Assembly: GCF_039621805.1 (NCBI RefSeq)
Contig: NZ_CP155075.1
Location: forward strand, 496,001-560,000
DNA: 64,000 nt
Source: Paraburkholderia sp. PREW-6R
Lineage (GTDB): Bacteria; Pseudomonadota; Gammaproteobacteria; Burkholderiales; Burkholderiaceae
Reading direction: 5' to 3'
In this document: one piece after another, positions 16,645-25,899 of the stretch
Position numbering within the stretch: the stretch's first letter is position 1
Layout: each line of letters begins with the position of its first letter
Position numbers and translations under genes: made by a program
Notes under the pieces: generated by a model
What the model was told of the DNA's origin: nothing
Seen by the model: only the letters and a program-made list of their open reading frames with translations
Database searches by the model: none

Positions 16645-17894
16645 GCGAAGTAAACCCGTCACTTCGCCTCAGTGCGAAGTAAATCTGTCACTGCCCGTTC
16701 GTTGTAGCGACAACTTTCTCTGGCAGGTTGAACACATGGTCGATTTTTTTCGAAGCCTCGATCTGCTCATGCTCTGGCGTCCTCGCGGCGCGCACCGGTA
16801 GACGTTTTCCGTCCAAACTCGGGTGACGCCTGACGCTATATCGGCGCAGCGCCTTCCAAGCCCGGATAGGGCCGGAAGCGGATCCCGCTTCAACGACGTT
16901 CTGTCAGCGAGCATGCTTCATTGCACTGGACGGACAACATTGCATCGTCAATTTCTGGACGACGTCTTATGACCGAGAATACCTGGTACTACTATCGGAA
17001 GTGGCCGCTACGGACGATCGTCCGCAAACCGTATTGACTTTGATCAGGAGGCCTTCGGCGTCCGCCATGCAACCGGTCGTGTGCTTGTCCACGCGTATGA
17101 AGGCGTCCGCGCTCATTGCCTCGCGCTTCACGATGCTCAGTCCGGGTGAGCAACGGCTGACCCCGGTACTTGGCTTCATATTCAATTCCAGATGGTGTTA
17201 CCTGGCGAGTTGATCGTATCGATCCTGTTGAAGTTCGCGCGTGCGAACGGGCTTTCCGGGCATGCGCTTTTGCGGCTGGTGCCCGCTGATATTGACCCTT
17301 ACGAAGGCGTGGAGCCGAAGCGCGATGCCGTCGATGTGTGACATCTGCGGCGCATGCTGCTGATGTTTGGCACGGTGCGCGCGCTTTGCTACTTGAGGCG
17401 GACCAGGTAGGTAGGCATCGTTCGGTTTTCCGGATCGAAGGCAGTGCATTTTGCTCGGTCAACACAGCGTGACGCGCCCGATGTCAAGCAAAGACCGTTT
17501 CTCCGGTCCGGCGAAAGCTTGAGATTGAGGGCCTTAGGTGCGGTCGAGAGATGCGCTACACGCTCGATGCAAGTCTTGTGGGCGCTCCGTATCGCGGTGC
17601 GCAGTGCGGCGAGCGTGACGCGACTCGATATCCTCCCCGTTGCAACGCGACGGCGATGCGCAAGGAGCATCGAACTGCGACCGCGCGACACCTCCATAAC
17701 CGCAAGGCAGTCAGCTTCTGCCTTGGCGATGAAGATCACGACGTATAACTCGAACCCTTGAGCGGCAGGAGCGGACGCTCGATGCGGCAAAAGCTCCGCC
17801 GATCATTGCAACGGAGCTGGCCCGTGAAAGTACGCAAAAACGGGTGGCGACACACATTTACTTCGTTTTGGTGACGAAATTACTTTGTTCTACG
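16645..17894. mobile_element. Decayed IS-like element with paired terminal repeats
   Basis: A 1.25-kb stretch bounded on the left by two inverted-orientation motifs (GCGAAGTAAACCCGTCAC at 16645-16662 and GCGAAGTAAATCTGTCAC at 16674-16691). On the right it is bounded by two direct-orientation motifs (CATTTACTTCGT at 17855-17866 and GGTGACGAAATTACTTTG at 17870-17887). The two ends are therefore inverted repeats, each built of two sub-repeats, as in IS21-type elements. No transposase frame survives. The right 0.84 kb is repeated at 50561-51405. The element separates an HD-GYP remnant on its left from a truncated CtaG gene on its right. Confidence 0.55.
17055..17894. repeat. Dispersed repeat, copy B
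   Basis: 840 bp nearly identical to 50561-51405 (copy C), with substitutions and a few short indels. Part of it is also related to 3297-3568 (copy A). The common unit begins at TCGGCGTCCGCCATGC and ends at TTGTTCTACG. Several frames are open on both strands, but none is open in all copies. On the minus strand a segment reads TGVSRCSPGLSIVKREAMSA, weakly reminiscent of small Burkholderiales DUF3331 proteins (low confidence). Confidence 0.8.
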
Positions 17895-17914
17895 TTTGCT
17901 GAAGGTTCCGGCCT

Positions 17915-18409
17915 GTGTCACCTGCAACAACTGTCGACTGGCGGCTCTACAGGTTGATGAACCGGAGGGTTGCGATCAGCAGTCTGCTGTACTGGTGGAT
18001 GCTGCCTGACCATGGTCCGTCGCCGCCGAGCCAAGCACGGCCCAGCCTGCGTGTGCTGTCGCCGGTCGTCACGATGACGCCGCAGATTGTCGTCGGCGCC
18101 ATCATCACGTTCTCGCAGCACGACCTCTACCCGGTGTTCACGCTGTGCGGGCGCGCGTTCACATCGCTACCCGCGTCGCTCGATCAAAGCCTCGGCGGAC
18201 TCGTCATGTGGTTGCCCGCCGGCGTGCATGAAGCGATCGGCGCGATAATGGCATTGCGCCATCTGATGCGGCGGTCGGCACGGCCAGGGCATCAACCGAA
18301 GCCGCATCGGCCGGCAGGACGACGCACGCCGGCCGCGGCGAACCGCGTCAGCGCGGCTGCGGCAAAAACGCCCGAGCCAGCGACACCCACCACGCAACGC
18401 CCGGTTTGA
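17915..18409 (+). pseudogene. Cytochrome c oxidase assembly protein CtaG (caa3 type), 5'-truncated
   Basis: 164 codons carrying the C-terminal third of a caa3_CtaG membrane protein: SSLLYWWMLPDHG, VVTMTPQIVVGAIITFSQHD, LYPVFTLCGRAFTSLPASLD and LGGLVMWLPAGVHEAIGAIM. Family members have about 270-300 residues and six or seven membrane helices, so the first half is missing. The homology begins right after the IS-like end at 17894. The tail from residue 125 is polar and Pro/Ala-rich and overlaps the stop end of the opposite M20 gene by 62 bp. A copper-delivery role for terminal oxidase assembly would have been its function. Confidence 0.75.
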
Positions 18410-19544
18410 GCAACGCATCGTTGAAGTCGTAGTTCGGGCTGTGCAGCGGAATCGCGCAGCCGCAGTTACCGTACTCCGAGCCATCGCCGTTGCCGATGAA
18501 CACGTAGCAGCCGGGCTTGTGCTGCAGGTAGAACGCGAAGTCCTCCGAGGGCATCTGCGGAGCGACGTTCTCGTCCACGTTATCCTCGCCGAACACCTTT
18601 TTCAGCACGTTCCCCGCGAACGTGGTGGATTCGCGATCGTTCACGAGCGGCGGATACATGCGCCGGAATTCGAACTTTACCCGCACGTCGAACGCGGCGG
18701 CCACCCCTTGCGCGATTTCGCGCATGCGCCGCTCGATCAGATCGAGCACGTCCACGCTGAAGGTGCGCACCGTGCCGCTCAGGCTCGCGTGTCCGGGAAT
18801 CACGTTGACGGTGCAGCCCGCGTGGATCTCGGTAATCGACAGCACAGCGGCGTCGTTCGGATTGATGTTGCGCGACACGATGGTCTGCCATGCCTGCGCG
18901 AGCGTGGTGGCGGCCATCACCGGGTCCACGCTGCGATGCGGCTGTGCCGCGTGCGAACCAAAGCCGGACAGTTCCGCCTTGAACGTGTTGCTCGACGCCA
19001 TGATCGCGTCGGGCCGCAACGCAAATGCGCCGGCTGCGATGCCTGGCCAGTTGTGCGCGCCGAACACGGCATCCATCGGGCAGCGTTCGAAGAGACCGTC
19101 TTCGATCATCAGGCGCGCACCGGCGCCGCCCTCCTCAGCCGGCTGGAAAATGAAGTTGATGGTGCCATCGAACTCACGATGCGCCGCGAGGTAGCGCGCG
19201 GCGCCCAGCAGCATCGCAGTATGGCCGTCGTGCCCGCACGCGTGCATGCGGCCGGGAAAACGCGACGCATGTGCGAAGCGGTTCTGCTCCTGCATCGGCA
19301 ACGCGTCCATGTCGGCGCGCAGGCCGATCGAACGCCTGCACGTGCCGTTGCGCAGCACACCGACGAGGCCGTGGCCGCCGATGTCGCGCACGACGTCAAT
19401 GCCCCACTCGGCGAGTCGTGCGGCCACATAGTCGGCCGTCTGTTCCTCTTCGTGGCGCAGCTCCGGATGAGCGTGCAGATGGCGGCGGATCTTGATGAGT
19501 TCGTCTTCGATAGCGGCGAGACGCGGGTCATTCAGCATGGTCAT
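18348..19544 (-). CDS. M20 family amidohydrolase (hippurate-hydrolase-like)
   Basis: A 398-residue zinc-dependent hydrolase cleaving N-acyl amino acids or related amides. It has the M20D features: RRHLHAHPELRHEE at the start, LRADMDALPMQEQN, the metal and catalytic motif MHACGHDGHTAMLLG (C103, H105), the catalytic glutamate pair in FQPAEEGGAG (E137/E138), HNWPG, and the lid dimerisation domain. The late SEDFAFYLQHKPGCYVFIGNG completes the site. The ATG at 19544 overlaps the stop of the upstream MFS transporter gene by four bases (ATGA), so the two are translationally coupled. This intact enzyme is a paralogue of the dead copy at 733-1191. Confidence 0.92.
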   Translation of the reverse strand: MTMLNDPRLAAIEDELIKIRRHLHAHPELRHEEEQTADYVAARLAEWGIDVVRDIGGHGLVGVLRNGTCRRSIGLRADMDALPMQEQNRFAHASRFPGRMHACGHDGHTAMLLGAARYLAAHREFDGTINFIFQPAEEGGAGARLMIEDGLFERCPMDAVFGAHNWPGIAAGAFALRPDAIMASSNTFKAELSGFGSHAAQPHRSVDPVMAATTLAQAWQTIVSRNINPNDAAVLSITEIHAGCTVNVIPGHASLSGTVRTFSVDVLDLIERRMREIAQGVAAAFDVRVKFEFRRMYPPLVNDRESTTFAGNVLKKVFGEDNVDENVAPQMPSEDFAFYLQHKPGCYVFIGNGDGSEYGNCGCAIPLHSPNYDFNDALLKPGVAWWVSLARAFLPQPR

Positions 19545-20851
19545 TCGGTCAAGGCAACAGGTGCCTGTGGTTGGGAGGAAGTGTGCGTGCGCGGCGACAG
19601 CACGACCGGAATGCAGCTCACGAGCGCGGCAGCGGCCAGGTAGTAGCCGATCACGAGCTTGTCGCCCGTCACAGCGATGAGGCTCGTCACCAGCAGCGGC
19701 GTCAGACCGCCAAAAATCGTCACGCCGGTCGCATACGAGAAGCCGACGCCGGTCGCGCGAAACTGCACCGGGAAGAAGCTCGCCAGCATGTTCGACGCGC
19801 AGGCCGCATAGCAGGCGAGCAGGATCGAGATGACCATCTGCACCGCGATCAGCGTGAAGCGGTTGGGATGCTGGGCCAGGAACCAGAACAGCGGATACGC
19901 GGCCACAGCGGTGGCGAGCGCGCCGACGAGCATCGGCTTGCGCACGCCGATACGGTCGGACAGCGCGCCGATCAGCGGGCACGCGATCACCATCGTGATG
20001 CCGTAGCCGAGCTGGCCGAGATAGCTGTCGAAGAGGCTCAGATGCAACTCGCGCACCGCGTAGGTGGTGAAATAGTTCGACACGTACGTGGCAATCGTCC
20101 AGAAGACCAGGATGCCGATGCCGCCGAGCAGACGCCAGCGATACAGCACGAGTTGCGGCCACAGGTCGGCCTTGCGTTGCAGGCTCGCGCGTTCGAAGGC
20201 GGCCGTCTCCGGAATCGAACGGCGCACGTACCAGCCGACCGGCCCGATCAGCAGACCGAACACGAATGCTAGACGCCATGCGCCGCCCGTGATCTGCGCG
20301 TCGGTGAACAGATGCGTCAGCATGAGTCCGACGAGACCCGCGAGCATCGCGCCGCCGCCTTGCGACATCTGCTGGAACGACGAAGCGAAACCCTTGCGCG
20401 ATTCGGGCGCGTTCTCCACCAGCAGTGCAACCGCACCACCGATCTCGCCGCCCGCGGAAAAGCCTTGCAACAGACGACCGCACGCGACGATCACTGGTGC
20501 CGCGATACCGATCGCCGCGTACGGCGGACACACGGCTGGCACGAGCGTCCCCGCTGCCATCAGCAGCAGCGTGAGACTGAGCGCGCGTCGCCGGCCGGCG
20601 CGATCCGCGTAAAGGCCGAGCACCAGCGCGCCGAGCGGACGCGCGACGAAGCCGACTGCGAACGTGATGAACGTCAGCAGCAGCGACACGAATTCGGAGT
20701 GGGTGGCGAAGAAAGTGCGGGAGATGGGAACAGCGAAGATGCCGTAGGCGATGAAGTCGTAGATCTCGAGCAGGTTGCCGATCGATGCGGCCGCAAAGGT
20801 CTTGACGCCGGTTGCGGCGGATTCGCGTGGTGATGGTGGGATTCGTCGCAT
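19541..20851 (-). CDS. MFS transporter, metabolite:H+ symporter type
   Basis: A 436-residue major facilitator of the MHS (proline/betaine, dicarboxylate) group. The N-terminal signature AASIGNLLEIYDFIAYGIFA, the loop FVARPLGALVLGLYADRAGRRRAL between helices 2 and 3, the FSAGGEIGGA segment in helix 4-5 and the second-half loop GALSDRIGVRKPML are all present, with twelve predicted helices. It is upstream of and coupled to the M20 amidohydrolase, so it should import the amide or acyl-amino acid that the hydrolase cleaves. The divergent LysR at 21081 is the expected regulator. An A/P/Q-rich tail follows the last helix. Confidence 0.92.
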   Translation of the reverse strand: MRRIPPSPRESAATGVKTFAAASIGNLLEIYDFIAYGIFAVPISRTFFATHSEFVSLLLTFITFAVGFVARPLGALVLGLYADRAGRRRALSLTLLLMAAGTLVPAVCPPYAAIGIAAPVIVACGRLLQGFSAGGEIGGAVALLVENAPESRKGFASSFQQMSQGGGAMLAGLVGLMLTHLFTDAQITGGAWRLAFVFGLLIGPVGWYVRRSIPETAAFERASLQRKADLWPQLVLYRWRLLGGIGILVFWTIATYVSNYFTTYAVRELHLSLFDSYLGQLGYGITMVIACPLIGALSDRIGVRKPMLVGALATAVAAYPLFWFLAQHPNRFTLIAVQMVISILLACYAACASNMLASFFPVQFRATGVGFSYATGVTIFGGLTPLLVTSLIAVTGDKLVIGYYLAAAALVSCIPVVLSPRTHTSSQPQAPVALTE

Positions 20852-21080
20852 GGGGGTCGTTCGCGTATCGTTGGAATGTTTGTCAACTTAACGCCAGCCA
20901 CATGCTCTTTCGGCATACTGTTTAAAAATAGCGCCGATACCTTTTTGGCATAGCACCCTGAAAACCCTTGCGGCGCAAGGCTTCCAGCGTCCCCTCGAAC
21001 GAGGCCCAGCGGGTTAGCCCGTCTGGCTCACGCACTTTTGGCATGCGAGACTCTGCGCATCGTCACGCCCAAGTGCGCCT

Positions 21081-22025
21081 ATGGATATCCGACACATACG
21101 CTATTTTCTTGCCGTCGCCGATTCGGGCAGCGTGGCTGCTGCGGCGCGGCAGCTTCATATCGTACAGCCCGCATTGAGCCGGCAGATTCGCGATCTGGAA
21201 GAAGAACTCGGCGCACCGCTTTTTTCGCGCAGCGCCAAAGGTGTCGAACTCACTGCCGCCGGCGAACAGTTTGCGCTGGATGCGCGCAGACTGCTGATCG
21301 ATTTCCAGTCGGCGCGGCAGCGTGCATTGCGAGTCGCGCAGGGCAGTGCGGGCGCACTGCGGCTCGGGGTGTCGCCCACCTATAGCTGGCATCCGGCGAT
21401 CCTGTCGCAGATCAACCGCTTCCGGCAGGCGCAGCCTGACATCTCGCTGCGTGTCGAGCCGCTGCTGGCGACGAAGCAGTTGACCGCGCTCGCGGAAGGC
21501 AAGCTCGATGGCGGATTTCTCGGCTGGCGCGACGTGCGCGACTCGCGGTTCGACGCGATCACGGTGCTGCGTTGCGGGCTGCTTATCGCAATGCCGAAGC
21601 GGGCATCAGCGACGATGAAGGTTCCTGAGCGGCTCGCCGATCTCGCACCGCTGCCCTGCGTGTGGTTCGATCGCGATACCGCGCCGACCTATTACGACTT
21701 CCTGATCCGCCAGTGTCAGCTGGCGGGGTTCTCGCCGAACATCGTGCAGCTCGGCGGCGACACGACGACGATTCTCGGGCTCGTGGCCGCGGGCCTCGGC
21801 TATTCGATCGTGCCGGACACCGCGCTGCATAGCTGCCCGCCCGGCACGCAGCTGATTCAGCATCCCGAACTGACCTTGACCTACCCGCTGGAATTCGTCT
21901 GGCGCCGCGATCACATGAACGGGCCGCTTGCCAAGTTCATGCGTGATATGGAGGCGCGCGTGCCGTTCGACCCGAACGCGAAGTGGACCGACGATGTACC
22001 GTCGAAGACCGACGCGGTAAAGTGA
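21081..22025 (+). CDS. LysR family regulator, probable control of the MFS-M20 operon
   Basis: A 314-residue LysR protein with a textbook N-terminus (MDIRHIRYFLAVADSGSVAA, AARQLHIVQPALSRQIRDLE) and effector domain (LRLGVSPTYSWHPAIL, LDGGFLGWRD, LVAAGLGYSIVPDTAL). It belongs to the CbbR/CatM/BenM-like group by the HIVQPALSRQI and LGAPLFSRS texts. The 229-bp divergent region before the MFS gene holds AT-rich promoter-like sequence around 20915-20950. The co-inducer is probably the substrate of the MFS-M20 pair, which cannot be named. The C-terminus ends in a polar DVPSKTDAVK tail. Confidence 0.9.
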   Translation: MDIRHIRYFLAVADSGSVAAAARQLHIVQPALSRQIRDLEEELGAPLFSRSAKGVELTAAGEQFALDARRLLIDFQSARQRALRVAQGSAGALRLGVSPTYSWHPAILSQINRFRQAQPDISLRVEPLLATKQLTALAEGKLDGGFLGWRDVRDSRFDAITVLRCGLLIAMPKRASATMKVPERLADLAPLPCVWFDRDTAPTYYDFLIRQCQLAGFSPNIVQLGGDTTTILGLVAAGLGYSIVPDTALHSCPPGTQLIQHPELTLTYPLEFVWRRDHMNGPLAKFMRDMEARVPFDPNAKWTDDVPSKTDAVK

Positions 22026-22106
22026 TGCCGCGTGTTGGCTAAAGGTTCGAACCACCAAGACAAAGGAGGCACAAGGTTTCCCCGGTATCGAGAAAGCGCT
22101 GTGCTG

Positions 22107-22135
22107 AAAAAGCGGCGCCGCGCAGCCGGCGCCGC
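22107..22135 (-). terminator. Intrinsic terminator of the porin pseudogene
   Basis: GCGGCGCCG (22112-22120) and CGGCGCCGC (22127-22135) form a perfect 9-bp GC stem with a six-base loop. On the minus strand the stem is followed by five T residues (22111-22107). It lies 60-90 bp downstream of the porin remnant on the same strand. Confidence 0.8.
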
Positions 22136-22196
22136 ACCCTCTGCGCGGCCTTGAAACGTGTGAAGCCGGCTCCCCGTTCGGTGACCCGTGCCGACA

Positions 22197-23017
22197 GAAT
22201 TTGTGACGGATGGCCAGGTGCACGGCGCTCTGACGGTCGCTCGTGGAAGCGGTCGGGCAGGTCAGCGACGCCACTGCGTTTTCGTTCTTCGAGTCACGAC
22301 CCGACGCCTTCTGATACACGCCGGACAGATAGATGTCCGTGCGCTTCGGCAGGAAGTAGTCGGCACCGAGTTCGCCCTGGTAGTACTTCGCGCCTGGATT
22401 CCTCGTGCCGTTCGTTTCGGCGACTTCGCTGCCGTGCATGTAGTTGAATCCCGCGCCCAGGAACAGTGCAGGCGTGAGCTGATACTTGAAGCTGAATTCC
22501 GCGTTGTTGAAGGCGGCGGAACTGCCGCGCTGATAGACCGACGTGCCGTTCGCACCGAGATTGCCGAAGCGGATGTTCGAATACGTGGCGCCGAGCGTTG
22601 CTGCGCCGATCGCGTACGTGCCGCCTCCCGCGATCACCTGATACGTATTTGCGGACGTATAGCCTGCGCACACCAGCGTCGAGACAGTCGCGGCCGTCGT
22701 GGTGGAGGTGCTGTTGCCGAACAGGCCGCCTGCTTTCGTCGGCGTGCGCGCGTCAGGTAACCGAGGCCATGGTTGACCGGACCATGGTTTTAGCCCCCGC
22801 CGAACGACACGATCTGGTTCTGCGTGAAGTTGCCCGCCACGCCGCCGAGGCTGTACGTACCGCCAAACGTCGGGCCGTTGAAGTTCGGGCTCGTGTACTT
22901 GATGGTGTTGTCGGTGCGGTACAAGTTATTGAAGTCGTCGACGTCACTCGCGTGCGCCGCGATGGTGCCGCCTCATACGTCGGTCACGCTCAGGATGCCG
23001 ACGTAATCCACCACCGA
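22197..23017 (-). pseudogene. Gram-negative porin, multiply broken
   Basis: Trimeric outer-membrane porin of the Burkholderia (porin_4/OmpC-like) type. The 5' piece reads DDFNNLYRTDNTIKYTSPNF and GGTYSLGGVAGNFTQNQ, but with an in-frame TGA before it and a TAA after VSFGGG. The longer 3' piece (22262-22670) reads VIAGGGTYAIGAATLGATYS, FSFKYQLTPALFLGAGFNYM, LGADYFLPKRTDIYLSGVYQ and AIRHKF. The native stop after the terminal phenylalanine is lost (TGT), so the frame runs into antisense of the LysR gene. The first third, with signal peptide and early strands, is absent and replaced by a 49-bp copy of aldehyde dehydrogenase DNA at 23018-23066. Confidence 0.88.
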
Positions 23018-23066
23018 GTGCCGGGTTGCATGCCATCGCCCACCTTGAGCGCCTGCGTAGCGGACA
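23018..23066 (-). repeat. 49-bp exact inverted copy of aldehyde dehydrogenase sequence
   Basis: These 49 bases are the exact reverse complement of 30120-30168, which encodes the SATQALKVGDGMQPGT region of the aldehyde dehydrogenase at 29201. Identity stops sharply at both ends. The patch sits where the porin homology breaks off, so it marks a rearrangement junction. Either an ALDH paralogue once lay beside the porin, or DNA was copied during repair. Confidence 0.9.
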
Positions 23067-23328
23067 TGAGCTCCTGTGGGAAGGCTGGCCGCCTTGTACA
23101 TAATTAGGTATCCATATGAATAGAGCCGGGAGACAACATATGAAGATCAATTTTTGCGAGTATTACCTAAAAACTTGGCGACCTATACCTCAACGGTATA
23201 GCCCTGACCCTCAAGTTCACGTGGGTGAGGGTCGTAAATCGCCTTAATCACGCCACGGTCGCAACTACTCGAAAACATGATGCGCGGGCAGTGACGTTAT
23301 CCTTATTTACTCTATGCCCGAGGTCAGA

Positions 23329-25146
23329 ATGATCCGTTCTTTGCGTAGCAGGATGCTCATCATCGTGTTGGCGACCGTGACCGGATCGCTGCTGCTATCC
23401 GGTGGCGTCACCTATGCGATCGTCCGCAGCAGCACCCTCGATGCCATCGGCGCGAATCTCAGCGCGATCGCGAACAGCAACACCACCACTATCGTCCAGT
23501 GGGTCGCGTCGAAGAAGCGCGCGGTACTGGAAACCGCGGCACTCGTCGAGCACGGCGATCCGCAGGGGTTCGTGAAGCACATGGCGGCCGCCGATGGCTT
23601 CGAAGTCGCAACCGTCGGTTGGCCAGACCGCACGTTCTATTCGAATCATGCTACGCCGCCCGGCTACGATCCCACTACCCGCCCGTGGTACCTCGGGCCG
23701 ATGAAGTCCGGCGAGCTGATCGTGACGAAGCCGTATCCCGATGCGGGTACGCACATACCCTATGTCGCGTTCGCCGCGCCGATCCGCCGCGACGGCGCGA
23801 GCCAGGGCGCGGTGAGCGGCGCGGTCACGCTCGACGGCATTCGCGACGTGGTGAATGCCGTGCATCCCACGCCGTCCAGCCTCGCATTCGTCGTCGCGAA
23901 GGACGGGATCGTGATTGCCCACCCGGACAACGCGCTGACGCTCAAGCCATCGACCAGCATCGCTCCGGCGCTGAACGCCGACGTGCTCGTCCATCTGGTA
24001 AACGCGAGCGAACCCTATGCGCTGGATATCGGCGGCGCGCGCAAGCTCCTGAAGGTGCAGCCGGTGAAAGGCACCGACTGGTATCTCGTCATCGCACTGG
24101 ATGAGCGCGAGGCGACGGTCGGTCTGGGCGAGATGCTGCACGCGATGCTGCTGACCACCGTCGCGCTGACGCTGCTCGCGCTCGCCATTGCGGCCTGGCC
24201 CACGGCGACCGCCTTCCGCCGTCTCGCACAGGTGCGCGACGCGATGAATGAAGTGGGTAGCGGCGCGGGCGACCTCACGTGTCGGTTGCCGGTGCATGGG
24301 CGTGACGAAGTCGCGCAGATCGCGGAGTCGTTTAACCGCTTCGTCGACACCCTGGGCGTGCTGCTCGCGCGGGTTCGCTCCAGCGCTGACGCGATGCAGT
24401 GCGCGACCGCCGAAATTGAAACCGGCAACCGCGACCTGTCGCAACGCACCGAGCGCTCGGCCGCGAGCCTGCAGGAAACGTCGGCGGCGCTCACTCAGCT
24501 GACCGCGAGCATCGGCAAGTCGGTGGATGCGTCGAAGCAGGCGAGCCAGCTCGCCGCATCGACGAGCGAGATGGCCATGGGCGGCGGCACCGCGATGACG
24601 GCCGTCGTCGCGACGATGGAACAGATCTCGCGTTCATCCAGTTCGATCACGGAGATCATCGGCGTGATTGACAGCATCGCGTTCCAGACCAATATCCTCG
24701 CGCTAAACGCCGCCGTCGAAGCCGCTCGCGCCGGCGAGCATGGCCGTGGCTTCGCTGTCGTCGCCTCCGAAGTGCGCAGCCTTGCGCAACGCAGCGCGAC
24801 GGCGGCGCGCGAGATCAAGCAGCTGATCGAGACCGCGTCGAGCAACGTGCAGGCCGGCGCGCACAGCGTGCGCAGCGCCGGCACGACGATCGACTCGATC
24901 GTCTCCGCGATTGGCCGCGTCAGCCAGATCATCTTCGAGATCGAAGGGGCGATGAGCGAGCAGAGCATCGGCATTGCGCAGATCGACCGCAGCGTGGCCG
25001 ACATGGACAGTGCGACACAGCAGAATGCCGCACTCGTCGAGCAGTCGGCCGCGGCAGCATCGCTGCTGAACGATCAGGCGGAGGAGCTGGTAGGCGTGGT
25101 GGGCGTGTTCCGGCTTGGCGACCACCATGCGGGGGCGGGGGGATAG
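23329..25146 (+). CDS. Methyl-accepting chemotaxis protein with dCache sensor
   Basis: A 605-residue inner-membrane chemoreceptor. The first membrane helix is at about residues 10-32 ([20 protein letters not shown]). The periplasmic double-Cache domain follows, with the signature [20 protein letters not shown] and PYVAFAAPI, seen in receptors for amino acids, amines or organic acids. The second helix is near residues 265-290, then a HAMP domain. The cytoplasmic rod contains the conserved tip [40 protein letters not shown]. The ATG at 23329 is chosen because GAGG lies six bases before it; an ATG at 23314 lacks a site. No che genes are near, so it is an orphan feeding the main chemotaxis array. 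Confidence 0.93.
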   Translation: MIRSLRSRMLIIVLATVTGSLLLSGGVTYAIVRSSTLDAIGANLSAIANSNTTTIVQWVASKKRAVLETAALVEHGDPQGFVKHMAAADGFEVATVGWPDRTFYSNHATPPGYDPTTRPWYLGPMKSGELIVTKPYPDAGTHIPYVAFAAPIRRDGASQGAVSGAVTLDGIRDVVNAVHPTPSSLAFVVAKDGIVIAHPDNALTLKPSTSIAPALNADVLVHLVNASEPYALDIGGARKLLKVQPVKGTDWYLVIALDEREATVGLGEMLHAMLLTTVALTLLALAIAAWPTATAFRRLAQVRDAMNEVGSGAGDLTCRLPVHGRDEVAQIAESFNRFVDTLGVLLARVRSSADAMQCATAEIETGNRDLSQRTERSAASLQETSAALTQLTASIGKSVDASKQASQLAASTSEMAMGGGTAMTAVVATMEQISRSSSSITEIIGVIDSIAFQTNILALNAAVEAARAGEHGRGFAVVASEVRSLAQRSATAAREIKQLIETASSNVQAGAHSVRSAGTTIDSIVSAIGRVSQIIFEIEGAMSEQSIGIAQIDRSVADMDSATQQNAALVEQSAAAASLLNDQAEELVGVVGVFRLGDHHAGAGG

Positions 25147-25343
25147 GTCGTGGCTTAGGTGGTGGCTCAGGGATGGTCTGCATAAATTCTATTCTGAATG
25201 CCAGCTCATGGAAGCTGTGCAACACGCTGCCCAGGAAAAGCTCGATGTCTCCACTGACCCAGTCAATGCACGCCGTACCACCATTCCTCCCTGTCGGCAA
25301 TACGCGGCACGATCAAACACGATGGCCAGGCTCCCGCGACTGT

Positions 25344-25705
25344 TCACCGGTCTGATTTCGAAAGCCGGCAGCCCAAACCAAGGTTTGTTGCAATCTGCCA
25401 AACATAGACGCGGGAGTAGTGAACCCCAAATCGCCTGCCGATAAGCTCACGTAACCGTGCATTTGTCCAGGCATCACTGGAAAAACACTCTCTCGCGCGG
25501 AGCCGGAAAGGGCGCTTTCAATCCATGCCAGTGCCTCTTCGTCCAGAATGGAGGAACGACCGCCCACACTCATCTTGCTTAGTGCGTCCAGGCCGCCATT
25601 GGCGACAATGGCTTTGTATCGTCTCACGGTGTCGGTAGAAAGATGCAACGTCTCAGCAACATCGCAAACGGACGCACCGTCGACCAGCATTTGGCCCGCA
25701 GCCAT
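25344..25705 (-). pseudogene. IS630-type helix-turn-helix protein, frameshifted
   Basis: The first frame reads MAAGQMLVDGASVCDVAETL, HLSTDTVRRYKAIVANGGLD and MSVGGRSSILDEEALAWIES, then LSGSARE. The natural continuation lies in another frame: DAWTNARLRELIGRRFGVHY, SRVYVWQIATNLGLGCRLSK and a TGA at 25344-25346. The change of frame is at a run of T/A bases near 25490. Joined, the two parts give a small winged helix-turn-helix protein of the kind that forms the N-terminal, DNA-binding part of IS630-family transposases and exists as free single-domain proteins in Burkholderiales. The DDE catalytic domain is absent. It may be a functional small protein with a recent frameshift. Confidence 0.75.
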
Positions 25706-25899
25706 TCTTCGTGCGACGCTAGGCAGCTCTTCGATGGGCCAGACTACAATGGAAAAGCAGGTGGTGTCAGGTAGAGGCCAAAATCACCGGCAACACACAA
25801 AAGCTGGGGGGATTCGTCACCTGGCTCGACAACTTCGACTTCTGGTTCAATATCGTAACGCCGTGACGGCATGCGGGTCCCTTCAAGGGAGAAGGGATC

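Noticed and set aside
17055-17894. DUF3331 protein gene in the dispersed repeat
   Set aside because: Only a short weak text (TGVSRCSPG) hints at it, and the frame is broken; not enough to call a gene.
18441-20833. Long plus-strand open frames opposite the M20 and MFS genes
   Set aside because: They are rich in R, A and H, have no family content and mirror well-supported minus-strand genes; an effect of high GC.
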